Below are positions 1 through 13,500 of a stretch of 64,000 nt of DNA, piece after piece (positions within the stretch are counted from its first letter, which is position 1; the number at the start of each line of letters is the position of its first letter). The translations under genes and the position numbers were made by a program. Source of the stretch: Archivesica marissinica. Lineage: Eukaryota > Mollusca > Bivalvia > Venerida > Vesicomyidae. Below the pieces are notes generated by a model. The model did no database searches, was not told where the DNA came from, and was given only the letters and a program-made list of their open reading frames with translations. Location of the stretch: assembly GCA_014843695.1 (NCBI GenBank), contig CM026401.1, positions 31,596,067 through 31,660,066 on the forward strand, in the 5' to 3' direction.

Positions 1-198
1 CACTTCCTATAGGATTAGCAAACCAGGGCCCTATTTGCGGTTCTATAATGGGGTACCGCCGCACAGTCTTGTGTCATAGGATGAATCAGATCTTGTTAAT
101 CGTCAGCCAATTAGCAGATAAACATGACTGTGTCTAGGAAGTACAGACTTTCTAACAATATATATATGAGTTGTCAATGGAGAAATTTATAATTATTA
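1..198. other. Intronic sequence, no feature seen
   Basis: No open exon with splice sites and no clear repeat unit could be recognised here. It is presumed to be intron upstream of exon 1. Confidence 0.4.
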
Positions 199-1363
199 TT
201 AACCATTTCAACACCACAGACATCCAAATAGGCTTACAATAAGTGTAGATCCAGATGAGCCGGCTCATAGTGAGCCGTCTCATCAGGATCAGCAGTTTTT
301 GCCAGTAATATTACTATTTTTAGATAATATTACCTATTTTGATAAATGAACTGGTCCAAATGTAATGTTCTTATTAATTTATCGGTCTAAGAATATCATG
401 TACCATTCCATGACAGTTACTTGGTGTTGAATGCACCAGTCCATGTCCGTTACTTGGTGTTGAATGCACCAATCCATGTCAGTTACTTGGTGTTGAATGC
501 ACCAGTCCATGTCAGTTACTTGGTGTTGAATGCACCAGTCCATGTCAGTTACTTGGTGTTGAATGCACCAGTCCATGTCAGTTACTTGGTGTTGAATGCC
601 CCAGTCCATGTCAGTTACTTGGTGTTGAATGCACCAGTCCATGTCAGTTACTTGGTGTTGAATGTACCAGTCCATGTCAGTTACTTGGTGTTGAATGCAC
701 CAATCCATGTCAGTTACTTGGTGTTGAATGCACCAGTCCATGTCAGTTACTTGGTGTTGAATGCACCAGTCCATGTCCGTTACTTGGTGTTGAATGCACC
801 AGTCCATGTCCGTTACTTGGTGTTGAATGCACCAGTCCATGTCAGTTACTTGGTGTTGAATGCACCAGTCCATGTCAGTTACTTGGTGTTGAATGTACCA
901 GTCCATGTCAGTTACTTGGTGTTGAATGCACCAGTCCATGTCAGTTACTTGGTGTTGAATGTACCAGTCCATGTCAGTTACTTGGTGTTGAATGCACCAG
1001 TCCATGTCAGTTACTTGGTGTTGAATGTACCAATCCATGTCAGTTACTTGGTGTTGAATGCACCAGTCCATGTCAGTTACTTGGTGTTGAATGCACCAGT
1101 CCATGTCAGTTACTTGGTGTTGAATGTACCAATCCATGTCAGTTACTTGGTGTTGAATGCACCAGTCCATGTCAGTTACTTGGTGTTGAATGCACCAGTC
1201 CATGTCAGTTACTTGGTGTTGAATGTACCAATCCATGTCAGTTACTTGGTGTTGAATGCACCAGTCCATGTCAGTTACTTGGTGTTGAATGCACCAGTCC
1301 ATGTCAGTTACTTGGTGTTGAATGCACCAGTCCATGTCAGTTACTTGGTGTTGAATGGGTTAA
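199..1363 (-). mobile_element. piggyBac-like MITE with an internally expanded terminal array
   Basis: The left end reads TTAACCATTTCAACACC and the right end GGTGTTGAATGGGTTAA: terminal inverted repeats bounded by TTAA, the target site of piggyBac-type elements. The interior at about 230-410 matches a second copy at 39396-39643 in the opposite orientation. Between the unique interior and the right end, the terminal 33 bp is amplified about 28 times (411-1359). No transposase is present. Confidence 0.75.
411..1359. repeat. 33-bp minisatellite inside the MITE end, about 28 copies
   Basis: The unit is CCAGTCCATGTCAGTTACTT plus GGTGTTGAATGCA, with C/T and A/C variants. The frame stays open on both strands because the unit length is a multiple of three; this is not evidence of a gene. 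Confidence 0.95.
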
Positions 1364-1425
1364 AATATATATTTATCATGAAGACGAATCCTTATGCTTT
1401 TTTAAGGTATTATTTGTTTATGTAG

Positions 1426-1523
1426 GAGAGCTGCTGAGTTGTGGAGATCAGTTTGTCACAGGAAAAAGTTGGCTCGCCTACTTATAGATACAGAGCCTAT
1501 CAGACAATTGACTACACAGAGAG
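1426..1523 (+). CDS. SFI1: SFI1-like, exon 1 of window
   Basis: The acceptor follows a T-rich stretch ending TTTATGTAG; the donor is GAG|GTAATG. The first base completes a codon begun upstream, and one base is left at the end. It encodes residues 1-32, with one motif (AAELWRS) and a basic helix (CHRKKLARLL). The last 36 exon bases and the donor are copied many times in the following intron, so the correct donor is the first one. Confidence 0.8.
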
Positions 1524-4500
1524 GTAATGTATAGATATGTCATAGATACAGAACCTGTCAGATAATTGACTACACAGAGAGGTAATGTATAGATATGTCA
1601 TAGATACAGAACCTGTCAGATAATTGACTACACAGATAGGTAATGTATAGATATGTCATAGATACAGAACCTGTCAGATAATTGACTACACAGAGAGGTA
1701 ATGTATAGATATGTCATAAGATACAGAACCTGTCAGATAATTGACTACACAGATAGGTAATGTATAGATATGTCATAGATACAGAACCTGTCAGATAATG
1801 GACTACACAGAGAGGTAATGTATAGATATGTCATAGATACAGAACCTGTCAGATAATTGACTACACAGAGAGGTAATGTATAGATATGTCATAGATACAG
1901 AACCTGTCAGATAATTGACTACACAGAGAGGTAATGTATAGATATGTCATAGATACAGAACCTGTCAGATAATTGACTACACAGATAGATAATGTAGATA
2001 TGTCATAGATACAGAACCTGTCAGATAATTGACTACACAGAGAGGTAATGTAGATACGTCATAGATACAGAGCCTATCAGACAATTGACTACACGGAGAG
2101 GTAATATAGATACGTCATAGATACTGAACCTGTCAGATAATTGACTACACAGATAGGTAATGTAGATATGTCATAGATACAGAACCTGTCAGATAATTGA
2201 CTACACCTATAGGTAATGTAGATATGTCATAGATACAGAACCTGTCAGATAATTGACTACACAGAGAGGTAATGTAGATATGTCATAGATACAGAACCTG
2301 TCAGATAATTGACTACACAGAGAGGTAATGTATAGATACGTCAGAGATACAGAACCTGTCAGATAATTGACTACACAGAGAGGTAATGTATAGATACGTC
2401 AGAGATACAGAACCTGTCAGATAATTGACTACACAGAGAGGTAATGTATAGATACGTCAGAGATACAGACTACACAGAGATGTATTGTAGATACGTCATA
2501 ACACCGGAAAACAAAGGGTGCCCAGGCTAGCACAGCAAATCTCCATTCCACAAACCCCGGCCATGAAAGTAGGATGTTTAAAAATTCTCTGTTACAAACA
2601 CTGTATTGTGTAGACGTGTCATAGATACCTATCCTGAACAAGTTAAAAGCACAGAGACATAATAAATTATATAAGAACGATTATTGCTTTCCAGTGTTAG
2701 GATGGTGAGCTTTACCATCAAAGCTTTTCAGCACCAGTCAAACCTGTCTTAAGCAGCCAGTCAAGGGAATCACAGAAAGTGGCTGCCAAGCACTGGTGGC
2801 TGCTTAATTGAGGTGAAATGTATAATAAAACCACATATTCTGAATCTGGAAATTGGCTGCTTAATGTAGTTTGGCTGCTTAATAGAGTTGACCACTAACC
2901 AAGGTTTGATTGTATTTGTTTGGTGCTGAAAAGCTTTGACGGTAAAGCTCTGAGGTGGATAATAAACCTACATGCTATAATATATTGTATAGATGAAACA
3001 TTGTATTTCAGTGTATTTTGAACGGTGGAAGGCGAGGTTTGAGTTGATCTTAGAAGAGAGGCGGGAAGCTTCTGATGTACGAGCCATACTAGACCACTCT
3101 CAACTAAGACTCTACTTTGAGAAATGGCAAACAGACACTGAACAGCTGGTACTCATCAAGCCCATGTTGTTACAATATAAACAAAGGCTACTCGCACAGT
3201 ACGTACATATAGATGCATTATGTCCCAACGACTTATACAGTAATAGTTCATAGTCTACATCGTGAGGTGTGCTACTCGCACAGTACGTACATATAGATGC
3301 ATTATGTCCCAACGACTTATACAGTAATAGTTCATAGTCTACATCGTGAGGTGTGCTACTCGCACAGTACGTACATATAGATGCATTATGTCCCAACGAC
3401 TTATACAGTAATAGTTCATAGTCTACATCGTGAGGTGTGCTACTCGCACAGTACGTACATATAGATGCATTATGTCCCAACGACTTATACAGTAATAGTT
3501 CATAGTCTACATCGTGAGGTGTGCTACTCGCTATAGCTACATCATGTATGTGAGATGTGTTACACGCTATAGCTACATCATGTATGTGAGGTGTGTTACA
3601 CGCTATAGCTACATCATGTATGTGAGGTGTGTTACACGCTATAGCTACATTATGTATGTGAGGTTTGTTACACGCTATAGCTACATCATGTATGTTAGGT
3701 TTGTTACACGCTATAGCTACATCATGTATGTGAGGTGTGTTACACGCTATAGCTACATCATGTATGTGAGGTGTGTTACACGCTATAGCTACATTATGTA
3801 TGTGAGGTTTGTTACACGCTATAGCTACATCATGTATGTTAGGTTTGTTACACGCTATAGCTACATCATGTATGTGAGGTGTGTTACACGCTATAGCTAC
3901 ATCATGTATGTGAGGTGTGTTACACGCTATAGCTACATTATGTATGTGAGGTGTGTTACACGCTATAGCTACATCATGTATGTGAGGTGTGTTACACGCT
4001 ATAGCTACATCATGTATGTGAGGTGTGTTACACGCTATAGCTACATCATGTATGTGAGGTGTGTTACACGCTATAGCTACATCATGTATGTGAGGTTTGT
4101 TACACGCTATAGCTACATCATGTATGTGAGGTTTGTTACATGCTATTGCTACATTATGTATGTGAGGTTTGTTACATGCTATAGCTACATCATGTATGTG
4201 AGGTTTGTTACATGCTATAGCTACATTATGTATGTGAGGTGTGTTACACGCTATAGCTACATCATGTATGTGAGGTTTGTTACATGCTATAGCTACATCA
4301 TGTATGTGAGGTTTGTTACACGCTATAGCTACATCATGTATGTGAGGTGTGTTACACGCTATAGCTACATCATGTATGTGAGGTGTGTTACACGCTATAG
4401 CTACATCATGTATGTGAGGTGTGTTACACGCTATAGCTACATCATGTATGTGAGGTTTGTTATATGCTATAGCTACATCATGTATGGGAGGTTTTGTTAC

Positions 4501-7500
4501 ATATCAAGTGTGTTACATGTGTGACTATATCATATGCACATGGTGGCATTGTGTAGCCAACTAGTCATAACTGTATCATATACACATGGCTTGTTACAGT
4601 GTATGCCCATAGCTGTATCATATACACATGGCTTGTTACAGTGTATGCCCATAGCTGTATCATATACACATGGTTTGTTGTAGTGTATGCCCATAGCTGT
4701 ATCATATACACATGGCTTGTTACAGTGTATGCCCATAGCTGTATCATATACACATGGCTTGTTACAGTGTATGCCCATAGCTGTATCATATACACATGGC
4801 TTGTTACAGTGTATGCCCATAGCTGTATCATATACACATGACTAGTTATAGTGTATGCCCATAGCTGTATCATATACACATGACTAGTTATAGTGTATGC
4901 CCATAGCTGTATCATATACACATGACTTGTTACAGTGTATGCCCATAGCTGTATCATATACACATGACTTGTTACAGTGTATGCCCATAGCTGTATCATA
5001 TACACATGGCTTGTTACAGTGTATGCCCATAGCTGTATCATATACACATGACTTGTTACAGTGTATGCCCATAGCTGTATCATATACACATGACTTGTTA
5101 CAGTGTATGCCCATAGCTGTATCATATACACATGGCTTGTTGCAGTGTGTGCCCATAACTGTATCATATACACATGGATTGGTACAGTGTATGCCCATAG
5201 CTGTATCATATACACGTGGATTGGTACAGTGTATGCCCATAGCTGTATCATATACACATGACTTGTTACAGTGTGTGCCCATAACTGTATCATATACACA
5301 TGGCTTGTTGCAGTGTACACCTAGCTTCATCCACTGCTGCAGATCTGTGTGGCTTGAAAATGACCTTGATAATTTTAAGCTGATGTCAGGGATAATGATA
5401 TTGTTAACCTGAAGTTATCGCCTGAATTTTTGCCGCAAAGTTTTAAATTTGCCACAAAGTTTCATATGACTATTAAACCCGTAAACTGTATCTTGTTAAT
5501 CTGACGTTTGTGTTCCTTAAATGTGTTCAATATATTAATGGGTTGAATTTGTTGTACATTGCAGATGTTTTGATGGCTGGCATTGCTATGTAGTGCACAG
5601 AGCAGATGGTGTTAGAAGTGCACATTCGGTCATTCTGGTCAGATTGCGCAACAAGTTCCAAGCCTGGAGGTAGGTGTCTCAGGGCTGAGTAGTCATTACA
5701 CATGATACGATCGTGCAACATGCGTGTGATTTAAAAGCAAGGTCAACAGTTGCATACATGTGAACCAATTCTAGAGACTGATGGGGGTGGGGGTGACCAT
5801 TTCTAGAGCATCAGAGGGAGGGGGCGGGTGAACCAAGAGAGTGTGTGTGAACCAATTCTAGATACTGATTGTGTGGGGGTGACCATTTCTAGAGCATCAG
5901 AGGGAGGGGGAGTGAACCAAAGAGGGTGTGTGAACCAATTCTAGATACTGATTGTGTGGGGGTGACCATTTCTAGAGCATCAGAGGGGGGGGGAGTGAAC
6001 CAAGAGAGGGTGTGTGAACCAATTCTAGAGACTGATGGGGTGGGGGTGACCATTTCTGGGGCCTCAGAGGGGGAGTGAACCAAGAGGAGATGTGTGAACT
6101 AATTCTAGAGCCAGAGAGGGGGGTGAACCATTCCTAGGGCCAGAAGGGTGAGGGGGTGAGCGGGTGAAGAGCCTCTCTTCCTCATGGTGATGGATTCCAT
6201 CAGGAATGAGGTCTCGAGAGTGATTAATCTAACATTGAAAAAACTTGTTTCGCAATCGAGCTAAAATAAATTTGTATAATTAAATTTTGTCAATAGTATC
6301 CATACAGTAAGAATGTACCGTCTGATCAGGCTCTATACTGTTTGCTATTCAGATAGTGGAACTAAAGCACTTGGCTGAATAGCAAACAACGTAGATCCTG
6401 ATCAGATCAGAGGTTACGCCACGGCTGATCAGGCTCTTTGCTATTCAGATAGAGGAGCTAAAGCACTTGGCTGAATAGCAAACAACATAGATCCTGATCA
6501 GATGCGACGTTACGCCGCGGCTGATCTGGATCTATGTTGTTTGCAAATGTGATTGTATTTATTCAGCGTGCAAAGAGTTAAATTAGATCTTGTCTCGCAG
6601 GAGGCAGTATCGGGTGCATCACATAGAGAAAGATTTCAACAAGAAGTTACAACAACGTCGAGCGCATCTGTGTATACAGGCATGGCGGTTTGTTGTACAA
6701 CGTAAGCACGGAGCTCAACAATTTCACCAGCAGCACCTTGTGAAATCCACTTTCTCATGCTGGAGTACACTTGCACTCGGACAACTGAGGCAAAAAAGAC
6801 TAAAGCAAATTAAGACGGTAAATTATTGAAATTCATTTTAAAAGTTGCAAAATAATATGAGATTATCTGTAAGTTGTTCCTAGTGGTCCACCTACGGAGC
6901 AGGAGGTTGAAGGTTCGAGCCTTGTTAGAGGTTCGTTGTGATATGGCCCATTGGTGAGCTGTTAAATAATTGTTACTGCTTGCCTATCAGCGCGTGCCTG
7001 GTCTTCAAGGATAGGATACGGGAAGTATTGATGTTCATAAAAAAAAGTGTCTCATAAGTCAGAAATGGCTGGCCCTTTCACAAAGGGTGACACTATAATA
7101 AACAAACAACTTTACTTTTATAGTTGTAAGCGATATACAATAAATAACTAGGGATGACAACTAATTGCAAAAATGGTATTTGAATATTCGATTGGCTAGG
7201 TATTCGAATATCCGGAACCACATGACCTCTTACATGTCGTAGCTTCGGGCCCCTACATAATGTTCCTCTCATCCGGTCGTGTGACTGGCACGTCACTGTA
7301 TGTACACACTTCCACAACATTCAGATTCATTGATTTTCCACTTGCTTCTAATAATAATCATACTATAATGTTATTATTAAATGTAATGTTATTATTAAAT
7401 GTAATGTTATTATTAAATGTAATGTTATTATTAAATGTAATATTATTATTAAATGTAATGTTATTATTAAATGTAATGTAATTATTAAATGTAATATTAT

Positions 7501-10500
7501 TATTAAATGTAATGTTATTATTAAATAATTATTATTTGAAGCGTGTGGAAAATTAATGTCCAGATTGTCGTCCATGTATACAAAGATCATGTTTTTCATA
7601 GTTTAATAATCCACCAAACAACATGGTATTACACATATGTACATTATACAGTCATACTGTGACCAATTCTCGCTTCCCGTGTGTCAATAATATGAGCAAA
7701 TACACAGTATCAAAATGTCAGCTGTGTATTGGGGATCCCAAATTACGTCACACCAATATAGCATGGAGAAATAAACAGGATGACCTAAATGTGTTAACAT
7801 CAAACGTTCCGATGAGGGGACAGTCAGGCTTTTAGTGTGAAGCTGGGAATCTTGTCTGTTTTCACGAGGTACAATTAATTATTTGCAAATTTCTTCCATC
7901 TGTGTCCGTCAAATAGAGTGCATAGCATTAATCAATTATTAGTGCATGTAATTATGAGCAATGTGTAATCATCTCTACCTTGTTAATTGGAACCAAATAG
8001 CGACAATTGTTCGCACCTCATGGTCTGCATGAAGCCATTCTTTTGTGTTTGAATCTTTCTTGATTGAAAATTAAACAAATTGTTATATGATTTAACTGCA
8101 ATATATTGTAATTTTAATTGAAAAATTTAGAATCCAGTTTTTAATACTCTAATATGATTTTATAAACATTCGAATATTCAGATGTTCGAACGAATATTTG
8201 TTGCCATTCCGATAAATACCACAATGTTATTGATCAATGTGACATCAGAATACACCCCCCTCCCACCTGTACAATTATGTCTCCCTCCATCAGGCCGTGA
8301 CGTAATGTTTAATGTGGAAGTCATGATAGCGCAGTGGATGAGCATTCGCTTCAGGTGCGAAAGGTCCGGAGTTCGAGCCCTGCTGGAGCCGTTACGATTG
8401 TTGCCTATTCTTTCTCCCTCATGGCGATGGATTCCATCAGTAATGAGGTCTCGAGAGTGATTAATATAAGTTGTAAGAACTTGTTTCGCAATCGAGCTAA
8501 AATAAATTTGTATATGTCCATCCTTCCAACTTTACCTTGTCCGCGCTTGCTCTCCTAAACCCCATGCTAGATAACAGTTTAACAGTATCAATGAGTATAT
8601 CTACCTGCTTGTAGGAAAGTGTGCTGAGTGTGTTGAGAACATACTTTGGTTATTGGAGAGAACGTCTATATACACAGCAGAATGAGCAGGAGGAGTGTGT
8701 GGTACTGATACAGCAACAAATGCAAACGGATCAGATCAAGATCGCTTTCTATTTCTGGAGAAGACATTTCCGAGCAACACTTGTTGCCAGGTAAAGAGAT
8801 AATTGTGTGTTTTCTGTTTATTTATGGCTGCTACCGGTTGCCCATATCAGCGAAGCTCCTGAAGAGTTTAATCATTTTAGATATTGGAGGATAGTGCAAT
8901 GATACAGACTTCAGATTCCAGAATCTCCTCTGGTTCTGTTACGTGCACGGTGTAAAGCACCTACATGAGACCTCGGTTTAAAGTCCAATCTGAAATACTG
9001 TTAATATTATTAGGGTCAGACCGGGATCGAACCTGCAATCCCTGGGTTCGAAGTCCAACCACTGGACCACTGACCCATCTGATTAAGATTTCAGCACACT
9101 TTTTATGCCCTCACCCGCTACTAAATAGAGAAAACAATTATGTGGAGATTTCCTCACGTACCACTTAAGAGACGAAGGAATATTATTTGCAAGACAACCT
9201 GATGGACCTGATGGAACATCTCTATGTGTGACTCTCTCTGTCTGAGCGTTGGCACACATTGGTGACTTTTTGCCTTAGAGATTTGATAATCTAGAAGGGA
9301 GGGAGATGGAGAGAACGACAGGGAAAAGGAGGGAGAGGGAGGGAGGGAGGGGAGGGAGAGTGGAAGAAAGATGGAGAGGAGAAGAGAGGGAGAGGAGAAG
9401 GTAGAGAGAGGGAGGGAGGGAGAGTGGAAGAAAGATGGAGAGGAGAAGAGAGGGAGAGGAGAAGAGAGAGAGGGAGGGGAGAGTGGAAGAAAGATGGAGA
9501 GGAGAAGAGAGGGAGAGGAGAAGATAGAGAGAGGGAGGGAGGGAGGGAGAAGAGGCAACATGGAATTTAAATGCCTTGCCTAAGGGCATAATCGTAACGG
9601 CTCCAGCGGGGCTCGACTTTTTTTTAAGAGATAATTCTACTTCCTTTCAATCTATATATTTTCAGCTGTTGTGTACTTCATGACGGAAATACATTTATAT
9701 CTCTCCGTCTGCAGGCAATATGAGGACATTTGTTGAACAATAGATAGCAGTACTGTCCATTCATTCCCTAATGTTTGTTGGGTATATTTGTGTAAATACC
9801 GATAGATGTCATCTATGAAGATGTCTGTCTGTCCATAAACAACACTTGCCTTGTAAAACATTGGATTTGGTCATATGTTATATTTTGATGAAAGGTAGGG
9901 TTCTTGTGATAATCGGCTTCTAACTATCGTGGTTGTCGATGTACATGTATACCACTCTATCGTGTATATCGCGCATCTACTGTTTGGCACAACATTTGGA
10001 GGGTATACAGAGTTCCAATGTAGACATGCATGTGCCAATATAGTTCCACCTAAATCTGCTTCATGATTTGTACTCGGAAGATATAGTCCGACATAGCCCC
10101 GCGGTTATAAAAATTATCTCCAATCTCAAACTCGGTCTCAAGCTTCTGATTTGTTCAGATGAGCATAGATCTCAGAATCAACCAATCAAATCACTTGAGC
10201 TCGGATTTAGTCTATATTATTCAATTTTAATTTAGCTCGATTGCGAAACAAGTTCTTACAACTTATATTAATCACTCTCACGACAATTCCTGATGGAATC
10301 ATTACAACGAGAGAGAAAGAGAGATGGAGGGAGAGGGAGGGAGGGGAAGAGGGATGGAGGCAGAAGGGAGGGAGAGTGGAAGAGAGAGAGAAAGGAGAAG
10401 AGAGTGAGAGAAGAGAGAGAGGGGGGAGAGAGAGAAGAGGCAACATGGAATTTATATGCCTTTCCTAAGGGCACAATCGTAACGGCTCCAGCAGGGCTCG

Positions 10501-13500
10501 AACTCTGGGCCTTTCGCACCCAAAGTTTAATAGTCTGTGCCATTCTTGACAGGAAGTGTTTCATGTGTATAATTTAGGGAGAATGAGAAGATACGTATAC
10601 GAAGGCTGGCAAAGCAAGCACTGCTGTCATGGAACGATTATACCCAGAATTCCCTACAGGAAGCTGTGCAGAAGTTTGCTGCTGCTATTGAGCTACATCA
10701 GGATGATAGAGATACTTTACTACAGGATCCAAGCCATAACTTGGAGGAGAAAGAAGGTAGATTATGTATCCTACATTCATGCGTAATAATGCTCAAAAAC
10801 GGCCTGCCTAATAGTGCTGTCTGATCAGGCTCTATGCTGTTTGCTACAACACTTGGTCTGAATAGCAAACAACAAGATCCTGATCAGACGCCGCAGCATA
10901 ACACCATGTGTGATCAGGCTCTATGCTGTTTGCTATTTGGATTGTGGAGATACAACACTTGTCTGAATAGCAAACAACATAGATCCTGATCAGACGCCGC
11001 AGCATAACACCATGTGTGATCAGGCTCTATGCTGTTTGCTAATCGGATAGTGGAGATACAACACTTGTCTGAATAGCAAACAACATAGATCCTGATCAGA
11101 CGCTGCAGCATAACACCATGTGTGATCAGGCTCTATGTTGTTTGCTATTCGGATAGTGGAGCTACAACACTTGTCTGAATAGCAAACAACATAGATCCTG
11201 ATCAGACACCGCAGCGTAACACCACATCTGATCTGGATCTATGTTGTTTGCACATTCCATTTAAATTTATTTGGTAGGTTAAGGGTTAATAAATCATCAT
11301 AACATGGTAAAAGAAATAGCGATGTATCCTATTGTTGTTGCTGGAGTATTGGACTGTCAGTGATATATATATTATGCATACTGATATATCTAGCCTGGAA
11401 AGAAATAGCGATGTATCCTATTGTTGTTGCTGGAGTATTGGACTGTCAGTGATATATATATATATATATATATTATGCATACTGATATATCTAGCCTGGA
11501 AAGAAATAGCGATGTATCCTATTGTTGTTGCTGGAGTATTGGACTGTCAGTGATATATATATATAGATATTATGCATACTGATATATCTAAAACACAGCT
11601 TTAGTGGAAACCCCTACATACCATGACCTAATCCTTCCTGACTAACCTTAAATTTGTGTTTTACGTTTATTTATCGTCGCTACCGGTTGCCCATATGAGC
11701 GACGCCTCCTGAAGAGATTAGTCATATTAGATTTTGGAGGATAGTGCAATGATACAGACAGAGACCCATTCCAGAGTCTCCTCTGGTTCTTTTACGTGTA
11801 CGGTGTACAGCACCGACACGAGACCTCGGTTTAACGTCCCATCTGAAAGACTGTTAATATTATTAGGGTCAGACGGGGGATCGAACCTGCCATCCCTGGA
11901 TTACCAGTCCAGCACTAACCTTAAATTGATAGCAAAGCTGTTAAAATATTGCCATGCACCATCATAACCATTGGATTATAAAACACAAGTATCAGATAAA
12001 AATGTGTGATCACACAAATTTGGCAGAAACTGGTCTGGTTACTGGAGTTCTGCTGCTATTTGGGACTGAAATAGGTGGTCATATTACTGAATAACGGGGC
12101 AGTCCTATTATCGGGGTTTACGACAATTGAAATATAGAATAAATCTAGAATAAATAATAAATAATTCAGGACTGAGAAACAGTGGTCTTTAATAGCGGTG
12201 GTCTTAATATAAAGGTGGTTTATGAGGGTTTTTTAAGGGTAAGATAAGATAAATTTTATTTTGAGTCAGTAAGACATAATTATCACAAATAACATACGCT
12301 CTGATTGTGTTTATGAGTTTTTTTTTAAGGGTAGTGTTTATGAGGGTTTTTTTTAAGAGTGGTATTTATGAGGGTTTTTTTAAGGGTGGTATTTATGAGT
12401 TTTTTTTAAGGGTGATATTTATGAGGGTTTTTTAATGGTGGTATTTATGAGGTTTTTTTTAAGGGTGGTGTTTCTGAGGGTTTTTTAAGGGTGGTATTTA
12501 TGAGGGTTTTTAAGGGTGGTGTTTATGAGGTTTTTTAAGGGTTGTGTTTTTGAGGTTTTTTTAAGGGTGGTGTTTATGAGGGTTTTTTAAGGGTGGTATT
12601 TATGAGGGTTTTTAAGGGTTGTGTTTTTGAGGGTTTTTTAAGGGTGGTGTTTATGAGGGTTTTTTAAGGGTGGTGTTTATGAGGTTTTTTAAGGGTTGTG
12701 TTTTTGAGGTTTTTTTAAGGGTGGTATTTATGAGGGTTTTTTAAGGGTGGTGTTTATGAGTTTTTTTAAAATCTGCTCCTATGAATTACTTGGTGAACTG
12801 TGAATCACCCTTCACCCAATGTACTTGTAATTCAGTTAATCTTGTATTGCATTTCTCAGGATGTAAGTAAGGACATATACCATTGTATTGTAGATGAATG
12901 AATGTGTTGTTTTTCACTTGTGTTAGATGATGCAGACCAACCTCTCGGTAAAGGTGAATCTTTGGAAATCTTGAACTTTGACCTTGAGACGACCTCATAT
13001 TCCATGACCCCACTGACACCTAGATCACCTCACACATCGAGACACTCTTCATACAATGGAACACCACAGAAAAGGTTAGAATCTTAATCTCGCTAGTCAT
13101 AGATTTCTACATGTCTTCAATATGCCATGCACTGTGGCCAATATGGCTTCAATATGCCATGCACTGTGGCCAATATGGCTTCAATATGCCATGCACTGTG
13201 GCCAATATGGCTTCAATATGCCATGCACTGTGGCCAATATGCCATGCACTGTGGCCAATATTGCTTCAATAATCCATGCACTGTGGCCAATATGGCTTCA
13301 ATATGCCATGCACTGTGGCCAATATGGCTTCAATATGCCATGCACTGTGGCCAATATGCCATGCACTGTGGCCAATATTGCTTCAATAATCCATGCACTG
13401 TGGCCAATATGGCTTCAATATGCCATGCACTGTGGCCAATATGGCTTCAATATGCCATGCACTGTGGCCAATATGGCTTCAATATGCCATGCACTGTGGC

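Noticed and set aside
379..1425. Open frames on both strands with 11-residue repeats
   Set aside because: 33-bp MITE-derived array; an open frame is expected from the unit length.
9371..9583. Forward frame rich in Glu/Arg/Gly (MERRREGEEKVERG)
   Set aside because: A translation of the polypurine tract next to a SINE fragment.
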